Shown here one piece after another: positions 9,060 to 17,446 of a DNA stretch of 64,000 bases. This DNA is from Hufsiella ginkgonis. GTDB lineage: Bacteria > Bacteroidota > Bacteroidia > Sphingobacteriales > Sphingobacteriaceae. The stretch is from the NCBI RefSeq assembly GCF_009834915.1, contig NZ_WVHS01000005.1, positions 310,001 through 374,000 of the forward strand, given 5' to 3'. Under the pieces are notes generated by a model. The model worked only from the letters and a program-made list of their open reading frames with translations. It was not told the DNA's origin and ran no database searches. Position 1 is the first letter of the stretch, and each line of letters opens with the position of its first letter. Both the position numbers and the translations under genes were made by a program.

Positions 9060-9097
9060 AAACGGCGGCAGCCCCTAAATAAGAGCTGCCGCCGTTT
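9060..9097. terminator. Bidirectional rho-independent terminator
   Basis: A perfect 13-bp stem (9060-9072 with 9085-9097, core CGGCGGCAGC) around a 12-nt loop, flanked by A-rich and T-rich ends. It sits between two convergent genes (stops at 9010 on plus and 9129 on minus), so it can end both transcripts. Confidence 0.85.
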
Positions 9098-9128
9098 CAT
9101 TATTTCGCACAAACTATCAGCTTACAGC

Positions 9129-10802
9129 TTACCAAAACTTCACATACAACGCCGTAATGATCAGCAGCGTGACCACGATGAGGGCAACGTGAGCCGGGGC
9201 GATCTTGAACATCTTGGTATCGAGGGCAAATGCTTTCGCGTTCACCTTTGGCCCGGCGAGGCTCACCGCCACCATAACGATCATGGTGAACATAAATGAA
9301 AGTCCCATGGCGATGAGGAAAGGGATCTGGTAAGCCTTATCCGTGGAGTTATAGTAAGCGGTATAGAAGAAGGTATCGTTACCAAACACAGCCGGCGCAT
9401 ACTCGTTCAGGAACCAGCAGGCCAGTAAACCCGTGATCAGTCCGCATACCGCCGCAGCGCCGGTTGTCCGTTTCCAGAACATACCGAGAAGGAACATCGC
9501 GAACACGCCCGGGCTGATAAAGCCGGTATATTTCTGGATAAAAGTAAACCCGCCCGCGCTTCCGATACCGAGAAGATCTTCCCAGGTAAACGCGATGGCC
9601 GCCGCCATAGCTACCAGTACCACGATCCTTCCGATCCATACCATCTGCACTTCGGTAGAATCTTTTTTGATATACTTTTTATAAATATCGAGGGTAAAAA
9701 TCGTCGAAATACTGTTTGCTTTTCCTGCCAGCGACGCTACGATGGCCGCGGTTAACGCCGCGATCGAAAGTCCCTTTAAACCGGTTGGCAGGAACCCGAG
9801 CACTGCCGAATAGGCGCCATCCATGTTCTTCAGGCCAGGCAGATCGCCACGCTGGAAAAGCACATAAGCCGCAATACCCGGTACCATCACGATGATAGGC
9901 ATCATCAGCTTCAATAAGCCCGCAAACAGGATCCCGGTGCGGGCGGTCTGCAGGTCGGCACCAAGCGCACGCTGCGTAATATACTGGTTACAACCCCAGT
10001 AGTTCAGGTTTACGATCCACTGGCCCGCCACGTACATGAGGATGCCGGGAAGGATCAGGTATTTATTAATGTCGTTTTGCGAGGTAGACGCATTCGGCTT
10101 TTCCAGGATCATGTGGAAATGGTCCGGCGCCGATTTCATCATTTCTTTAAAGCCGGCGACGGCGCCGTTATCATATCCCACCACGTTTAAAGCCACATAG
10201 GTAGTTACCAACCCGCCGAAGATCAGTACCGCCACCTGTATCACATCGGTAAACCCGATCACTTCCATCCCGCCAAGGGTAATGATCACGGCAAAAACCG
10301 CCAACGCGATCATCACTACGTGCAGGTATTCCTGGCCGGGTAACAAGCCGTTAATGGCTACGGCGCCCAGGTACAGGATAGACGTAAGATTCACAAATAC
10401 ATAAAGAAACAGCCAGAAAATAGCCATGATCAACGCCACCGTTTCATTGTACCGCGTTTTAAGGAACTGCGGCATGGTGTAAATCTTATTCTTGAGGTAA
10501 ATCGGGATAAACCAGACCGCAATGATGATAAGCGCAATTGCCGCCAGCCACTCATATGCCGCCACGGCTACCCCTACAAAAAAACCGTTCCCGCTCATGC
10601 CGATGAATTGCTCGGCGGAGATATTGGAAGCGATCAATGAAGCACCGATCGCCCACCAGGTCAGTGTGCCTTTTGCTAAGAAAAAATCCTGCGTATCCTT
10701 GTTAACTTTCCGGTCTTTCCGGTAAATGTAGATCCCGTAGCTCGCTACAATGACAAAGTAAATGATGAAGACGACGTAGTCGATTCCTGCTAATTGGCCC
10801 AT
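9129..10802 (-). CDS. Sodium:solute symporter (SSS family, SGLT-type), probable xylose importer
   Basis: 557 residues with about 14 hydrophobic segments. The N-terminus places an SSS-type segment (Y-V-V-F-I-I-Y-F) directly after the start, as in vSGLT. The core has S-N-I-S-A-E-Q-F-I-G-M-S-G, which resembles the Na+/sugar-binding TM1 region of sugar SSS proteins, and W-I-V-N-L-N-Y-W-G-C-N-Q-Y-I-T-Q-R-A, a signature of the SGLT group. The gene lies downstream of xylB and xylA on the same strand, so xylose is the likely substrate, but a 205-bp gap with a terminator-like repeat (10901-11000) separates it from xylA. It may have its own promoter: TATATTTG on the minus strand at 10835-10842 fits TAnnTTTG, 33 bp before the ATG. 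Confidence 0.88.
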   Translation of the reverse strand: MGQLAGIDYVVFIIYFVIVASYGIYIYRKDRKVNKDTQDFFLAKGTLTWWAIGASLIASNISAEQFIGMSGNGFFVGVAVAAYEWLAAIALIIIAVWFIPIYLKNKIYTMPQFLKTRYNETVALIMAIFWLFLYVFVNLTSILYLGAVAINGLLPGQEYLHVVMIALAVFAVIITLGGMEVIGFTDVIQVAVLIFGGLVTTYVALNVVGYDNGAVAGFKEMMKSAPDHFHMILEKPNASTSQNDINKYLILPGILMYVAGQWIVNLNYWGCNQYITQRALGADLQTARTGILFAGLLKLMMPIIVMVPGIAAYVLFQRGDLPGLKNMDGAYSAVLGFLPTGLKGLSIAALTAAIVASLAGKANSISTIFTLDIYKKYIKKDSTEVQMVWIGRIVVLVAMAAAIAFTWEDLLGIGSAGGFTFIQKYTGFISPGVFAMFLLGMFWKRTTGAAAVCGLITGLLACWFLNEYAPAVFGNDTFFYTAYYNSTDKAYQIPFLIAMGLSFMFTMIVMVAVSLAGPKVNAKAFALDTKMFKIAPAHVALIVVTLLIITALYVKFW

Positions 10803-10900
10803 GAATATCAGTTTAGGTTTATATTGCTAACCAACAAATATATATTTTCTTTTCAAAATGTTATTTTGATTTAATTGTCCTGCTGACACTTTTTAGAAAA

Positions 10901-11000
10901 AAGCGAAAGCTTAAAGCGGAGCGCTCATGCGTTGCGCATAACCTCTTTGCCACTTCAGCTATACATGCCGCAAGTCGCTTTCCGCTTAAGCTTTCCGCTT
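10901..11000 (-). repeat. Imperfect inverted repeat after xylA with U-tract, likely terminator or attenuator
   Basis: Arms 10901-10920 and 10981-11000 are inverse complements apart from two single-base indels, around a 60-nt spacer. In the minus-strand transcript the second arm runs straight into TTTTTTC. The right arm begins 8 nt after the xylA stop. It would end or weaken transcription between xylA and the symporter. The words (GCTTTCCGCTTAAGC) make it another reiterated-word element. Confidence 0.55.
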
Positions 11001-11007
11001 AATACTA

Positions 11008-12336
11008 TTATATATAACGGTTTACGATATTCTCCAGCAGCTCCTGTTTACCGCTTTTCACGGCCGGCTCGCCATTGGCTACCGCGAAGTCGCGAAGGTC
11101 TTCGAGCGAAAGCGCGCCTTCCTCGAAAGATTTCCCTTTACCGCTGTCGAAAGAAGCGTAGCGCTCTTGGCGGATCTTCTTATAATCAGAGCGTTGGAGA
11201 ATGGCGTCGGCTGTGATAAAAGCACGGGCGAACGCGTCCATCCCGCCGATATGCGCCAGGAACAGATCTTCGGGATCTGTAGAGTTCCTGCGGATCTTGG
11301 CGTCGAAGTTCACACCGCCGCCCTTCAGGCCGCCGGCTTCGATAAACACCAGCATCGATTCGGTAAGCTCGTTCAGGTCGTAAGGGAACTGGTCGGTGTC
11401 CCAGCCATTCTGCACGTCGCCGCGGTTGGCGTCAATCGACCCAAGTAACCCCGCGTCGCCGGCTACCTGAAGCTCGTGCTGGAAGGTGTGCCCGGCCAAT
11501 GTAGCGTGGTTCACTTCTATGTTGATCTTAAAATCGTCCATCAGGCCGTATTGCCTCAGGAAGCTGATCACGGTAGCGCAGTCATAGTCGTATTGGTGCT
11601 TGGTAGGCTCGCAGGGTTTCGGCTCGATAAAGAAGGTCCCTTTGAAGCCGTTTTTGCGCGCATAATCTTTCGCAACGTGGAGAAAACGGGCCAGATGTTC
11701 CTGCTCACGTTTCATGTCGGTATTTAGCAGCGACATATACCCTTCCCGGCCTCCCCAGAACACATAATTCTCTCCGCCAAGGGCGATGGTGGCGTCCAGC
11801 GCTGCCTTAACCTGGGCCGCACCATGGCTAAGTACGTGGAAATCAGGATTGGTTGCGGCACCGTTCATGTAGCGGCGGTGCGAAAACAGGTTTGCCGTTC
11901 CCCAAAGCAGCTTTACGCCGCTATCGGCCTGTTTTTGTTTGGCGTACGCTACAAGCTCCTGCAGGCGGCGTTCGTTCTCCACGATGTCGTTACCATAATC
12001 CACGAGATCCACATCGTGAAAACAATAGTACGGCAGGTTCAATTTGGTAAGAAACTCGAAAGCTGCGTCCATTTTATCCTTCGCACGGGCAACCGGGTCG
12101 CTTTGTTCATCCCAGGGAAACAGGTGGGTAGGCTCGCCGAAAGGATCAGCGCCGCTTCCGCAGAACGAGTGCCAGTAAGCTCCCGCGAAGCGAAAGTGTT
12201 CCTTTAACGTTTTTCCGGCCACTACTTTATTTTCGTCGTACCACCTAAATGCCAGCGGATTATCGGATTCCGTTCCTTCGAATTTTACCTGGCCGATGCC
12301 TTTAAAATACTCCTTACTGCCTAAGAGAACTGCCAT
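11008..12336 (-). CDS. xylA: Xylose isomerase
   Basis: 442 residues, the usual length of the long (class II) xylose isomerases. It interconverts D-xylose and D-xylulose in the cytoplasm. Visible signatures include F-H-D-V-D-L-V-D near residue 100 (catalytic His region), W-G-G-R-E-G-Y near 195, F-I-E-P-K-P and [14 protein letters not shown] metal-binding regions, and D-A-N-R-G-D near 308. It lies 41 bp downstream of xylB, so the two form an operon read xylB-xylA. Control is probably by the divergent LacI-type protein acting at the xylB promoter. Confidence 0.97.
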   Translation of the reverse strand: MAVLLGSKEYFKGIGQVKFEGTESDNPLAFRWYDENKVVAGKTLKEHFRFAGAYWHSFCGSGADPFGEPTHLFPWDEQSDPVARAKDKMDAAFEFLTKLNLPYYCFHDVDLVDYGNDIVENERRLQELVAYAKQKQADSGVKLLWGTANLFSHRRYMNGAATNPDFHVLSHGAAQVKAALDATIALGGENYVFWGGREGYMSLLNTDMKREQEHLARFLHVAKDYARKNGFKGTFFIEPKPCEPTKHQYDYDCATVISFLRQYGLMDDFKINIEVNHATLAGHTFQHELQVAGDAGLLGSIDANRGDVQNGWDTDQFPYDLNELTESMLVFIEAGGLKGGGVNFDAKIRRNSTDPEDLFLAHIGGMDAFARAFITADAILQRSDYKKIRQERYASFDSGKGKSFEEGALSLEDLRDFAVANGEPAVKSGKQELLENIVNRYI

Positions 12337-12377
12337 ATTGCTTACTTAATTTATAAATGATGAATAAAAGTTAATTA

Positions 12378-13862
12378 TTACGAGATAGCTAGCTGACGTT
12401 CCAGCAGCGTTTTCCACTCCTGGTAAGCGGCTTCATAAAGTTCTGTAGCATGCGGTTGCACCAGGCTAAGCGGTTTGCTGTTGCTAAACGCTTCTTCCGG
12501 CGATGCATAGATCCCTGCCCCGATCCCGGCGCCCAATGCAGCGCCGATACTGCCATCGCAGGGATAAAGCTCTACGGGCACGTTGGTGGCGTTCACAAAT
12601 GCCTCGGTAAACAGGTCGCTCAGGAACAGGTTGGCACGCCCCGCGCGGATCACATTGGGAACCATGCCGTTTTCGCGCATAATATCGAGGCCGTAACGGA
12701 AAGCGAACGCAATCCCCTCCTGTACCGCCCGGAACATGTGCGCACGGGTATGCAAATTGAGGTCTATGTGCTGGAAATGTACGCCTACGATCTTGTTGTT
12801 CAGCATGCGCTCGGCGCCATTGCCAAAGGGAAGCACCCGCAAGCCGTCGCTGCCAGGGGCAACCTGTTTGCCGATGCCGTTCATTTCCTCATAACCGGTA
12901 TCAGAAGCGAAGAGGTTCTTTGTCCACCTGTTTAATATCCCGGTTCCGTTTATACATAACAGCACGCCCAGGCGATCGGCGCCAACGGCATGATTTACGT
13001 GTGCGAAAGTATTGATGCGCGACTGCTGGTCGTACGTGAGGTGGTCGCTTACCCCATAAATTACGCCTGATGTGCCCGCCGTTGCCGCTACTTCGCCGGG
13101 CTTAAGCACATTTAAAGAGAGTGCATTGTTGGGTTGATCGCCGGCTTTATAGGTAACGGGAATCGCTGCAGTTAGCCCGAGAAGACCGGCTACTGCGTTG
13201 GTGAGTTTTCCGTGCTCCGCAAAAACCGGACGTATGGCGGGGATCACCTCCCGGTTAAAACCGTACTGGCTGATCACGTCAGCGGAAATCCCGTTTTCTT
13301 TAAAATCCCAGAAAACCCCCTCAGAGAGCGCGGAGATACTGGTAGTCACTTCGCCGGTAAGCTTCATGGCGATAAAGTCCCCGGGAAGCATAATGGTGCT
13401 TGTTTTCGTATAATGCTCCGGTTCATTGGCTTTTACCCATGCAAACTTGGAGGCGGTGAAATTGCCGGGCGAATTGAGCAGGTGCGACAAGCATTTTTCG
13501 TGGCCAATGGCATCAAAAGCTTCGTTCCCCGTTTCTACCGCGCGGCTGTCGCACCAGATGATGGAGTTCCGGATCACGTTGCCTTCGCCGTCTGCCATTA
13601 CCAAACCGTGCATCTGGTAGGCGATGCCAATGGCCCTGATCTCCTTCGGATCATAGGTCCTGGCGGCATTTGCGCGTGCGATGGCCTGTTTTACGTGGTC
13701 CCACCACATGTCGGGCGATTGTTCCGCCCAACCGGGTTTTACAGAAATGATCTCCGATTCGATGTCGGGATACCGTGCGCTCCCTACGCATTGCTGGGTA
13801 GCCGCCTCGATCACTGACACTTTTACCGCGGACGTACCGATATCAATTCCTAACAAATACAT
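12378..13862 (-). CDS. xylB: Xylulokinase (FGGY family)
   Basis: 494 residues. It phosphorylates D-xylulose to D-xylulose 5-phosphate with ATP. The FGGY/actin-like fold is shown by the N-terminal phosphate-1 motif L-L-G-I-D-I-G-T-S-A-V-K, the I-W-C-D-S-R-A segment, a Y-Q-M-H-G-L substrate-loop motif near 98 typical of xylulokinase, Y-K-A-G-D-Q-P-N-N-A-L with the catalytic Asp near 242, and the C-terminal adenosine region around V-I-R-A-G-R-A-N. It is the first gene of the xyl operon, 179 bp from the divergent regulator gene, with a perfect palindromic operator 26 bp upstream of its start. Confidence 0.96.
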   Translation of the reverse strand: MYLLGIDIGTSAVKVSVIEAATQQCVGSARYPDIESEIISVKPGWAEQSPDMWWDHVKQAIARANAARTYDPKEIRAIGIAYQMHGLVMADGEGNVIRNSIIWCDSRAVETGNEAFDAIGHEKCLSHLLNSPGNFTASKFAWVKANEPEHYTKTSTIMLPGDFIAMKLTGEVTTSISALSEGVFWDFKENGISADVISQYGFNREVIPAIRPVFAEHGKLTNAVAGLLGLTAAIPVTYKAGDQPNNALSLNVLKPGEVAATAGTSGVIYGVSDHLTYDQQSRINTFAHVNHAVGADRLGVLLCINGTGILNRWTKNLFASDTGYEEMNGIGKQVAPGSDGLRVLPFGNGAERMLNNKIVGVHFQHIDLNLHTRAHMFRAVQEGIAFAFRYGLDIMRENGMVPNVIRAGRANLFLSDLFTEAFVNATNVPVELYPCDGSIGAALGAGIGAGIYASPEEAFSNSKPLSLVQPHATELYEAAYQEWKTLLERQLAIS

Positions 13863-13887
13863 GGGACCAGCAGAATGGTTAGTTAAA

Positions 13888-13903
13888 ATGCAAACGTTTG
13901 CAT
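13888..13903. promoter_or_regulatory. LacI-type operator upstream of xylB
   Basis: ATGCAAACGTTTGCAT is a perfect 16-bp palindrome with the central CG typical of LacI-family operators. It lies 26 bp before the xylB ATG and overlaps the predicted transcription start, so bound repressor would block initiation. Confidence 0.85.
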
Positions 13904-13933
13904 AAAAGTATATTTAAATTTATATCTATCAAA
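13903..13933 (-). promoter_or_regulatory. xylB promoter (Bacteroidota -33/-7 type)
   Basis: On the minus strand a TTTG (13930-13933) is followed after 19 bp by TACTTTTA (13903-13910), a one-mismatch match to TAnnTTTG. The start site would fall near 13897, in the middle of the operator palindrome. Confidence 0.65.
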
Positions 13934-14021
13934 TTTTTCATTTAAATAATTTGCATTTAACGTCGATGAAGCTCCGTATGATGCAAGCTGCGTTATTCCT
14001 ATAGGGTTTTTGGATTGGCAC

Positions 14022-14063
14022 ATGGAGGTTTCTAAAAAAAGTGATAGCTTCAACGAAATTTAA
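14022..14063 (+). other. Possible 13-codon upstream ORF before the lacI-type gene
   Basis: An ATG at 14022 opens a 13-codon reading frame (M-E-V-S-K-K-S-D-S-F-N-E-I, stop) in a different frame from the regulator and overlapping its GTG start. If translated it could couple to or compete with the regulator's start. It may equally be chance. Confidence 0.2.
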
Positions 14064-15096
14064 CCAAATCTTGAAAAAAAAAACCACCATACATGACATT
14101 GCTAAGGAATTAAAAACCAATATTTCCACTGTATCGAGGGCGTTAAACGACCATCCGGCCATCAGTACCATTACCAAGGAGGCGGTAAAGGAGATGGCCC
14201 AGAAATTAAATTACCGGCAAAACAAGATCGCTTCGTCGCTGAGATCGGGGCGCACGCACACCATCGGGGTGATCATTCCGAGCGCGGAGCTCCATTTCTT
14301 CGGATCGGTGGTACATGCCATCGAACAGGCCATGAACCGCAATGGCTACACGGTACTGCTGTACCAATCGAACGAATCTTTTGAACAGGAGGTGAAGGGA
14401 ATAGAAACCTTCCTGCAGCTGCATGTCGACGGGATCATCGCTTCCATCGCACTCGGCACCAAGGACTTCGATCACTTCAAAGAGATTAAGAAACGCAACA
14501 TCCCGCTCATCCTGTTCGACCGTACCAATGACACGCTTGAGGTGCCTTCCGTATTTATCGACGACTACAAGGGCGGCTACATCGCCACCGAACACCTTAT
14601 CCGGCAGGGTTACCATCGCATCGCGCATATTAATTCGCGGCAGCAGATCAAGATCTTCAATGACCGGCTGCGCGGTTACCGCGACGCGCTGAGCGACTAC
14701 GGACTACCCTACGAGGAGCGACTGGTAGAATTCGGCGATGTTTCTATCGAATCCGGTAAAATATGTACTGAAAAGCTGCTGTCGCAATCCGGGCGCCCCG
14801 ATGCCATTTTCGCGGTAGAAGACTTTACGGCCATGGGTGCCATCCAGCAGTTAAAAACCAGGGGGATCGCGGTTCCTGCCGAATTCGGGGTGATCGGCTT
14901 TGCAAACGAGGGCTTTAGTCCTTATATCACGCCCTCGCTGTCAACCATCGATCAGCAAACCCGCATCATGGGAAAAACTGCCGCCGGCTTATTCCTCGAT
15001 TCGATCGGCAAAGGAGAAGAACCGGTCGGCACGAGCCAGATCGTGCTCGACCCGGTATTGGTGGTGAGGGAATCGACGGGGCGTCAGGGGGTTTGA
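14041..15096 (+). CDS. LacI family transcriptional regulator of the xylose operon
   Basis: 351 residues from the GTG at 14041. The helix-turn-helix starts at T-T-I-H-D-I-A-K-E-L and continues through S-T-V-S-R-A-L-N-D-H-P-A-I-S, followed by a hinge helix (Y-R-Q-N-K-I-A-S-S-L-R-S-G-R) and a periplasmic-binding-protein-like effector domain (I-G-V-I-I-P, D-G-I-I-A-S-I, I-L-F-D-R, F-A-V-E-D-F-T-A-M-G). Most LacI proteins begin within a few residues of the HTH, so a TTG at 14071 (giving M-K-K-K-T-T-I-H-D) is a serious alternative. GGAGG at 14024-14028 would suit the GTG start better. The gene is divergent from xylB and next to a perfect operator. Effector is probably xylose or xylulose (inferred from context). 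Confidence 0.9.
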   Translation: MIASTKFNQILKKKTTIHDIAKELKTNISTVSRALNDHPAISTITKEAVKEMAQKLNYRQNKIASSLRSGRTHTIGVIIPSAELHFFGSVVHAIEQAMNRNGYTVLLYQSNESFEQEVKGIETFLQLHVDGIIASIALGTKDFDHFKEIKKRNIPLILFDRTNDTLEVPSVFIDDYKGGYIATEHLIRQGYHRIAHINSRQQIKIFNDRLRGYRDALSDYGLPYEERLVEFGDVSIESGKICTEKLLSQSGRPDAIFAVEDFTAMGAIQQLKTRGIAVPAEFGVIGFANEGFSPYITPSLSTIDQQTRIMGKTAAGLFLDSIGKGEEPVGTSQIVLDPVLVVRESTGRQGV

Positions 15097-15099
15097 CGC
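15081..15099. terminator. Small hairpin over the lacI-type gene stop codon
   Basis: GCGTCA (15081-15086) pairs with TGACGC (15094-15099) around seven bases. The right arm includes the stop codon. The opposing gene ends 13 bp away, so this is the only structure separating two convergent genes. No U-tract is present, so its strength is doubtful. Confidence 0.3.
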
Positions 15100-15108
15100 T
15101 GAAGGTTA

Positions 15109-16002
15109 CTACTCCACTCCCGTCACTGCCATCTGGATCGTGTATACCGATTCGGAGGCGGTAATAAACAATACGTCCCTGTTTTTGCCGCTGAAACATA
15201 CGTTAGCTGTCCATTTTGCCGGCACCGGGACGTTCTGGAGCATTTTACCCTCTTTATCGTAGATCGTCACCCCTTTTCCGCAGAGATAAATATTGCCGCG
15301 GCTATCGAGCGTCATTCCATCAGAGCCTTTGGCAATCAGCAGGGTCTTGCCCGTTAAGGTGCCGTCTTTGTTTATTTCAAAGCGGTAGGTTTTGTCGCCG
15401 CCGATATCGGCCACGTACAGGTATTTACCATCCGGGGTACCTACGATTCCGTTGGGGCGGTTAAAGCCGTCGGCGGCTACTTCGGCCTTTTTTTTCCCTT
15501 TCCGAAGCACATATACCTTCATCTCTTTAATCTCCTGCCCTTTGCGTGTCCAATAGTTGCGTGCATAGAACGGGTCGGTGAAGTAAATGTCGCCGTTCTT
15601 ATTTAACCAAAGGTCATTCGGGCCGTTCAGCAGCTTGCCTTCGAAGTCGCGGAGCAATACCGTTACTTCCTTTTGGGGAGAGATCCGCCAGAGCTCATTT
15701 TTTTCATCCGCACAGGAAAGGATATTTCCCTTCTTGTCGATATAGAGACCGTTGGAGCGGCCCGCATTATCCATAAAAAGCGTCAGCCGGCCATCCGTAC
15801 CGTATTTCCAGATCTTGTTGTTCGGCTGATCGGTGAAATATACGTTCCCGCGCTTATCGGGTGCGGGCCCCTCTGTAAAGCTGAACTGCGACGATATTAA
15901 CTGTAACGCGGCCCCTTTTGCAGTAAGGCTGTCTGTTTGTGCCATTACGTTTTCGTTATACATAGCTGTTGCAGCAAGGCAAATCAAGAGGATCTTTTTC
16001 AT
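15109..16002 (-). CDS. SMP-30/gluconolactonase/LRE family protein, exported
   Basis: 297 residues with a signal peptide ending near N-V-M-A-Q (about 22). It is a six-bladed beta-propeller of the SMP-30/gluconolactonase family: F-T-E-G-P-A-P near 41 (the metal-binding Glu is in E-G-P), D-N-A-G-R-S-N-G-L, N-G-P-N-D-L-W near 126, F-N-R-P-N-G-I near 180 and G-S-D-G-M-T-L-D near 230, which carries the conserved metal-binding Asp. Members hydrolyse sugar lactones using one divalent metal. Last of a three-gene run (GH43, oxidoreductase, this gene). A lactonase next to a sugar oxidoreductase suggests removal of an aldonolactone in the periplasm (inference). Confidence 0.87.
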   Translation of the reverse strand: MKKILLICLAATAMYNENVMAQTDSLTAKGAALQLISSQFSFTEGPAPDKRGNVYFTDQPNNKIWKYGTDGRLTLFMDNAGRSNGLYIDKKGNILSCADEKNELWRISPQKEVTVLLRDFEGKLLNGPNDLWLNKNGDIYFTDPFYARNYWTRKGQEIKEMKVYVLRKGKKKAEVAADGFNRPNGIVGTPDGKYLYVADIGGDKTYRFEINKDGTLTGKTLLIAKGSDGMTLDSRGNIYLCGKGVTIYDKEGKMLQNVPVPAKWTANVCFSGKNRDVLFITASESVYTIQMAVTGVE

Positions 16003-16052
16003 TTGACGGGTGTTTAGGACAGGAGGTTAAGGTTTGAGCCTTGAGCAACTTC

Positions 16053-17426
16053 CTATTTCGTTTTTTTAGCCACTTCCAACCCCTGTGTAGTGGTATAGTA
16101 CTTAGTGAGCATATTGGGTACTTCCCAGGCAGGAATGCTGCCATTCTTCAGGTAGTCGAGGAACTTCCCGGTCACCCGGGCAAAATGAGATTCATGGCCT
16201 TCCTTATACTTTTCCGGGATCACTACTTCCCAGCCGTTAGCCTGCTTTTTGAGCGTGATACCGGGGTACCTGGCTTCTACGGTTTTAAATTGCTCCTGTA
16301 CCAGTTTCTCATCCGGCAGCGTACCTGCATTTTCGAGATACAGCGCTGGTTTATAGCCTTGCTCTTTTCCCTGCCTGATGGCCAGGTTCAGCTTGCTGCC
16401 ACGCATCACCGAAAAATGGGTATCGCCACCCCCTTCAGGCGCCTTATACGCCCAGGTTACCGATACTTTTGCATGTACGCCCTTTAGGGTGTAGTTGATC
16501 TCGCCGTTGCTGTAGATAGCGAGCGTACTATCGTTCGACTTTTCTTTATTAAGATATTCCGGGAACGCGCTCAACTTGGTTATGGCGCTGAACTGGCTCA
16601 GCGTCATCGGGGTGGTCCAGCGTTTTGCGGAATTGATGGTTACATCTTTAGTGTAATCGAGCGCTTGGTCGGGGAAGCATTCCCATTGCACGAGGTCGAC
16701 CAGGTGCGTGGTCACATCCACAATCCCTTCGCCCTGCTGCGAAACGTCCATAAACCAGCCTGGCCGCGTGAGCACGCTTCCTGAAACGTATTTATAAAAA
16801 TGATGCACGCTTTCCTTTGTGATGGCAGGATTCTCCGGGGTACCTTTTTCGAGGGTTCCGAATAACCCGGGCAGCATGGAAAGCTCGCGCTGCAGGATGG
16901 TAGTGATCTCATAACGTTCGGTCATGATGTCGTACAGCAATACGTTTTTCGCTTTGGCCGTACTAAAAGCGCTTTTCAGCACTTCGAAATCACCCGAAGT
17001 GATCACCATCGGCTTATCTGCCAGCACGTTAAAGCCTGCTTCGAGCGATTTATTGATGTATTCCGTCTTCTTCTGGTTATTTCCCGAAAGCACCACTACG
17101 TTCCCTTTTTTCTCTGCGATCATCTTCCCGAAGAAATCGGGACCGGTATACACCTCCTCTTTCCAGTGTGTGGGCGATTCGGCGCGGGTGTTATACCCTT
17201 TTACGCGGTCGAGGTGAAAGTTCAGGTCATCGCCACCCGGCGAGTATACGTGCACCACCGAATCTACGCCGGGATACATCGACTTCTGGACCAGTGCCGC
17301 ATGAAAATGCCCGGGATCGAGCGTAATGAGCTGTACGTTGCTCTTTTCTTCCGCCGTGCGGGAATTGTTGGTGCAGGAGGCCATAAATAATAGCGCCAGG
17401 TAGCCGGCATGTTTTATTTTTTGCAT
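16053..17426 (-). CDS. Exported lipoprotein with Gfo/Idh/MocA-like oxidoreductase fold
   Basis: 457 residues. The N-terminus (L-A-L-L-F-M-A-S-C-T) is a lipoprotein signal with the cysteine near 18, so the protein should be anchored in the periplasm or at the surface. The Rossmann part starts L-I-T-L-D-P-G-H-F-H-A, where the canonical GxGxxG is replaced by D-P-G-H-F-H. A Gfo/Idh-type A-D-K-P-M motif follows near 121 (E-K-P in typical members), and the C-terminal half fits the putative oxidoreductase C-terminal domain of Bacteroidota. The altered glycine loop and export imply tightly bound NAD(P) or loss of redox function. It sits between GH43 and SMP-30 genes with short gaps, so is probably co-transcribed. 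Confidence 0.8.
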   Translation of the reverse strand: MQKIKHAGYLALLFMASCTNNSRTAEEKSNVQLITLDPGHFHAALVQKSMYPGVDSVVHVYSPGGDDLNFHLDRVKGYNTRAESPTHWKEEVYTGPDFFGKMIAEKKGNVVVLSGNNQKKTEYINKSLEAGFNVLADKPMVITSGDFEVLKSAFSTAKAKNVLLYDIMTERYEITTILQRELSMLPGLFGTLEKGTPENPAITKESVHHFYKYVSGSVLTRPGWFMDVSQQGEGIVDVTTHLVDLVQWECFPDQALDYTKDVTINSAKRWTTPMTLSQFSAITKLSAFPEYLNKEKSNDSTLAIYSNGEINYTLKGVHAKVSVTWAYKAPEGGGDTHFSVMRGSKLNLAIRQGKEQGYKPALYLENAGTLPDEKLVQEQFKTVEARYPGITLKKQANGWEVVIPEKYKEGHESHFARVTGKFLDYLKNGSIPAWEVPNMLTKYYTTTQGLEVAKKTK

Positions 17427-17446
17427 GACAAGGAGGATAATTATTG

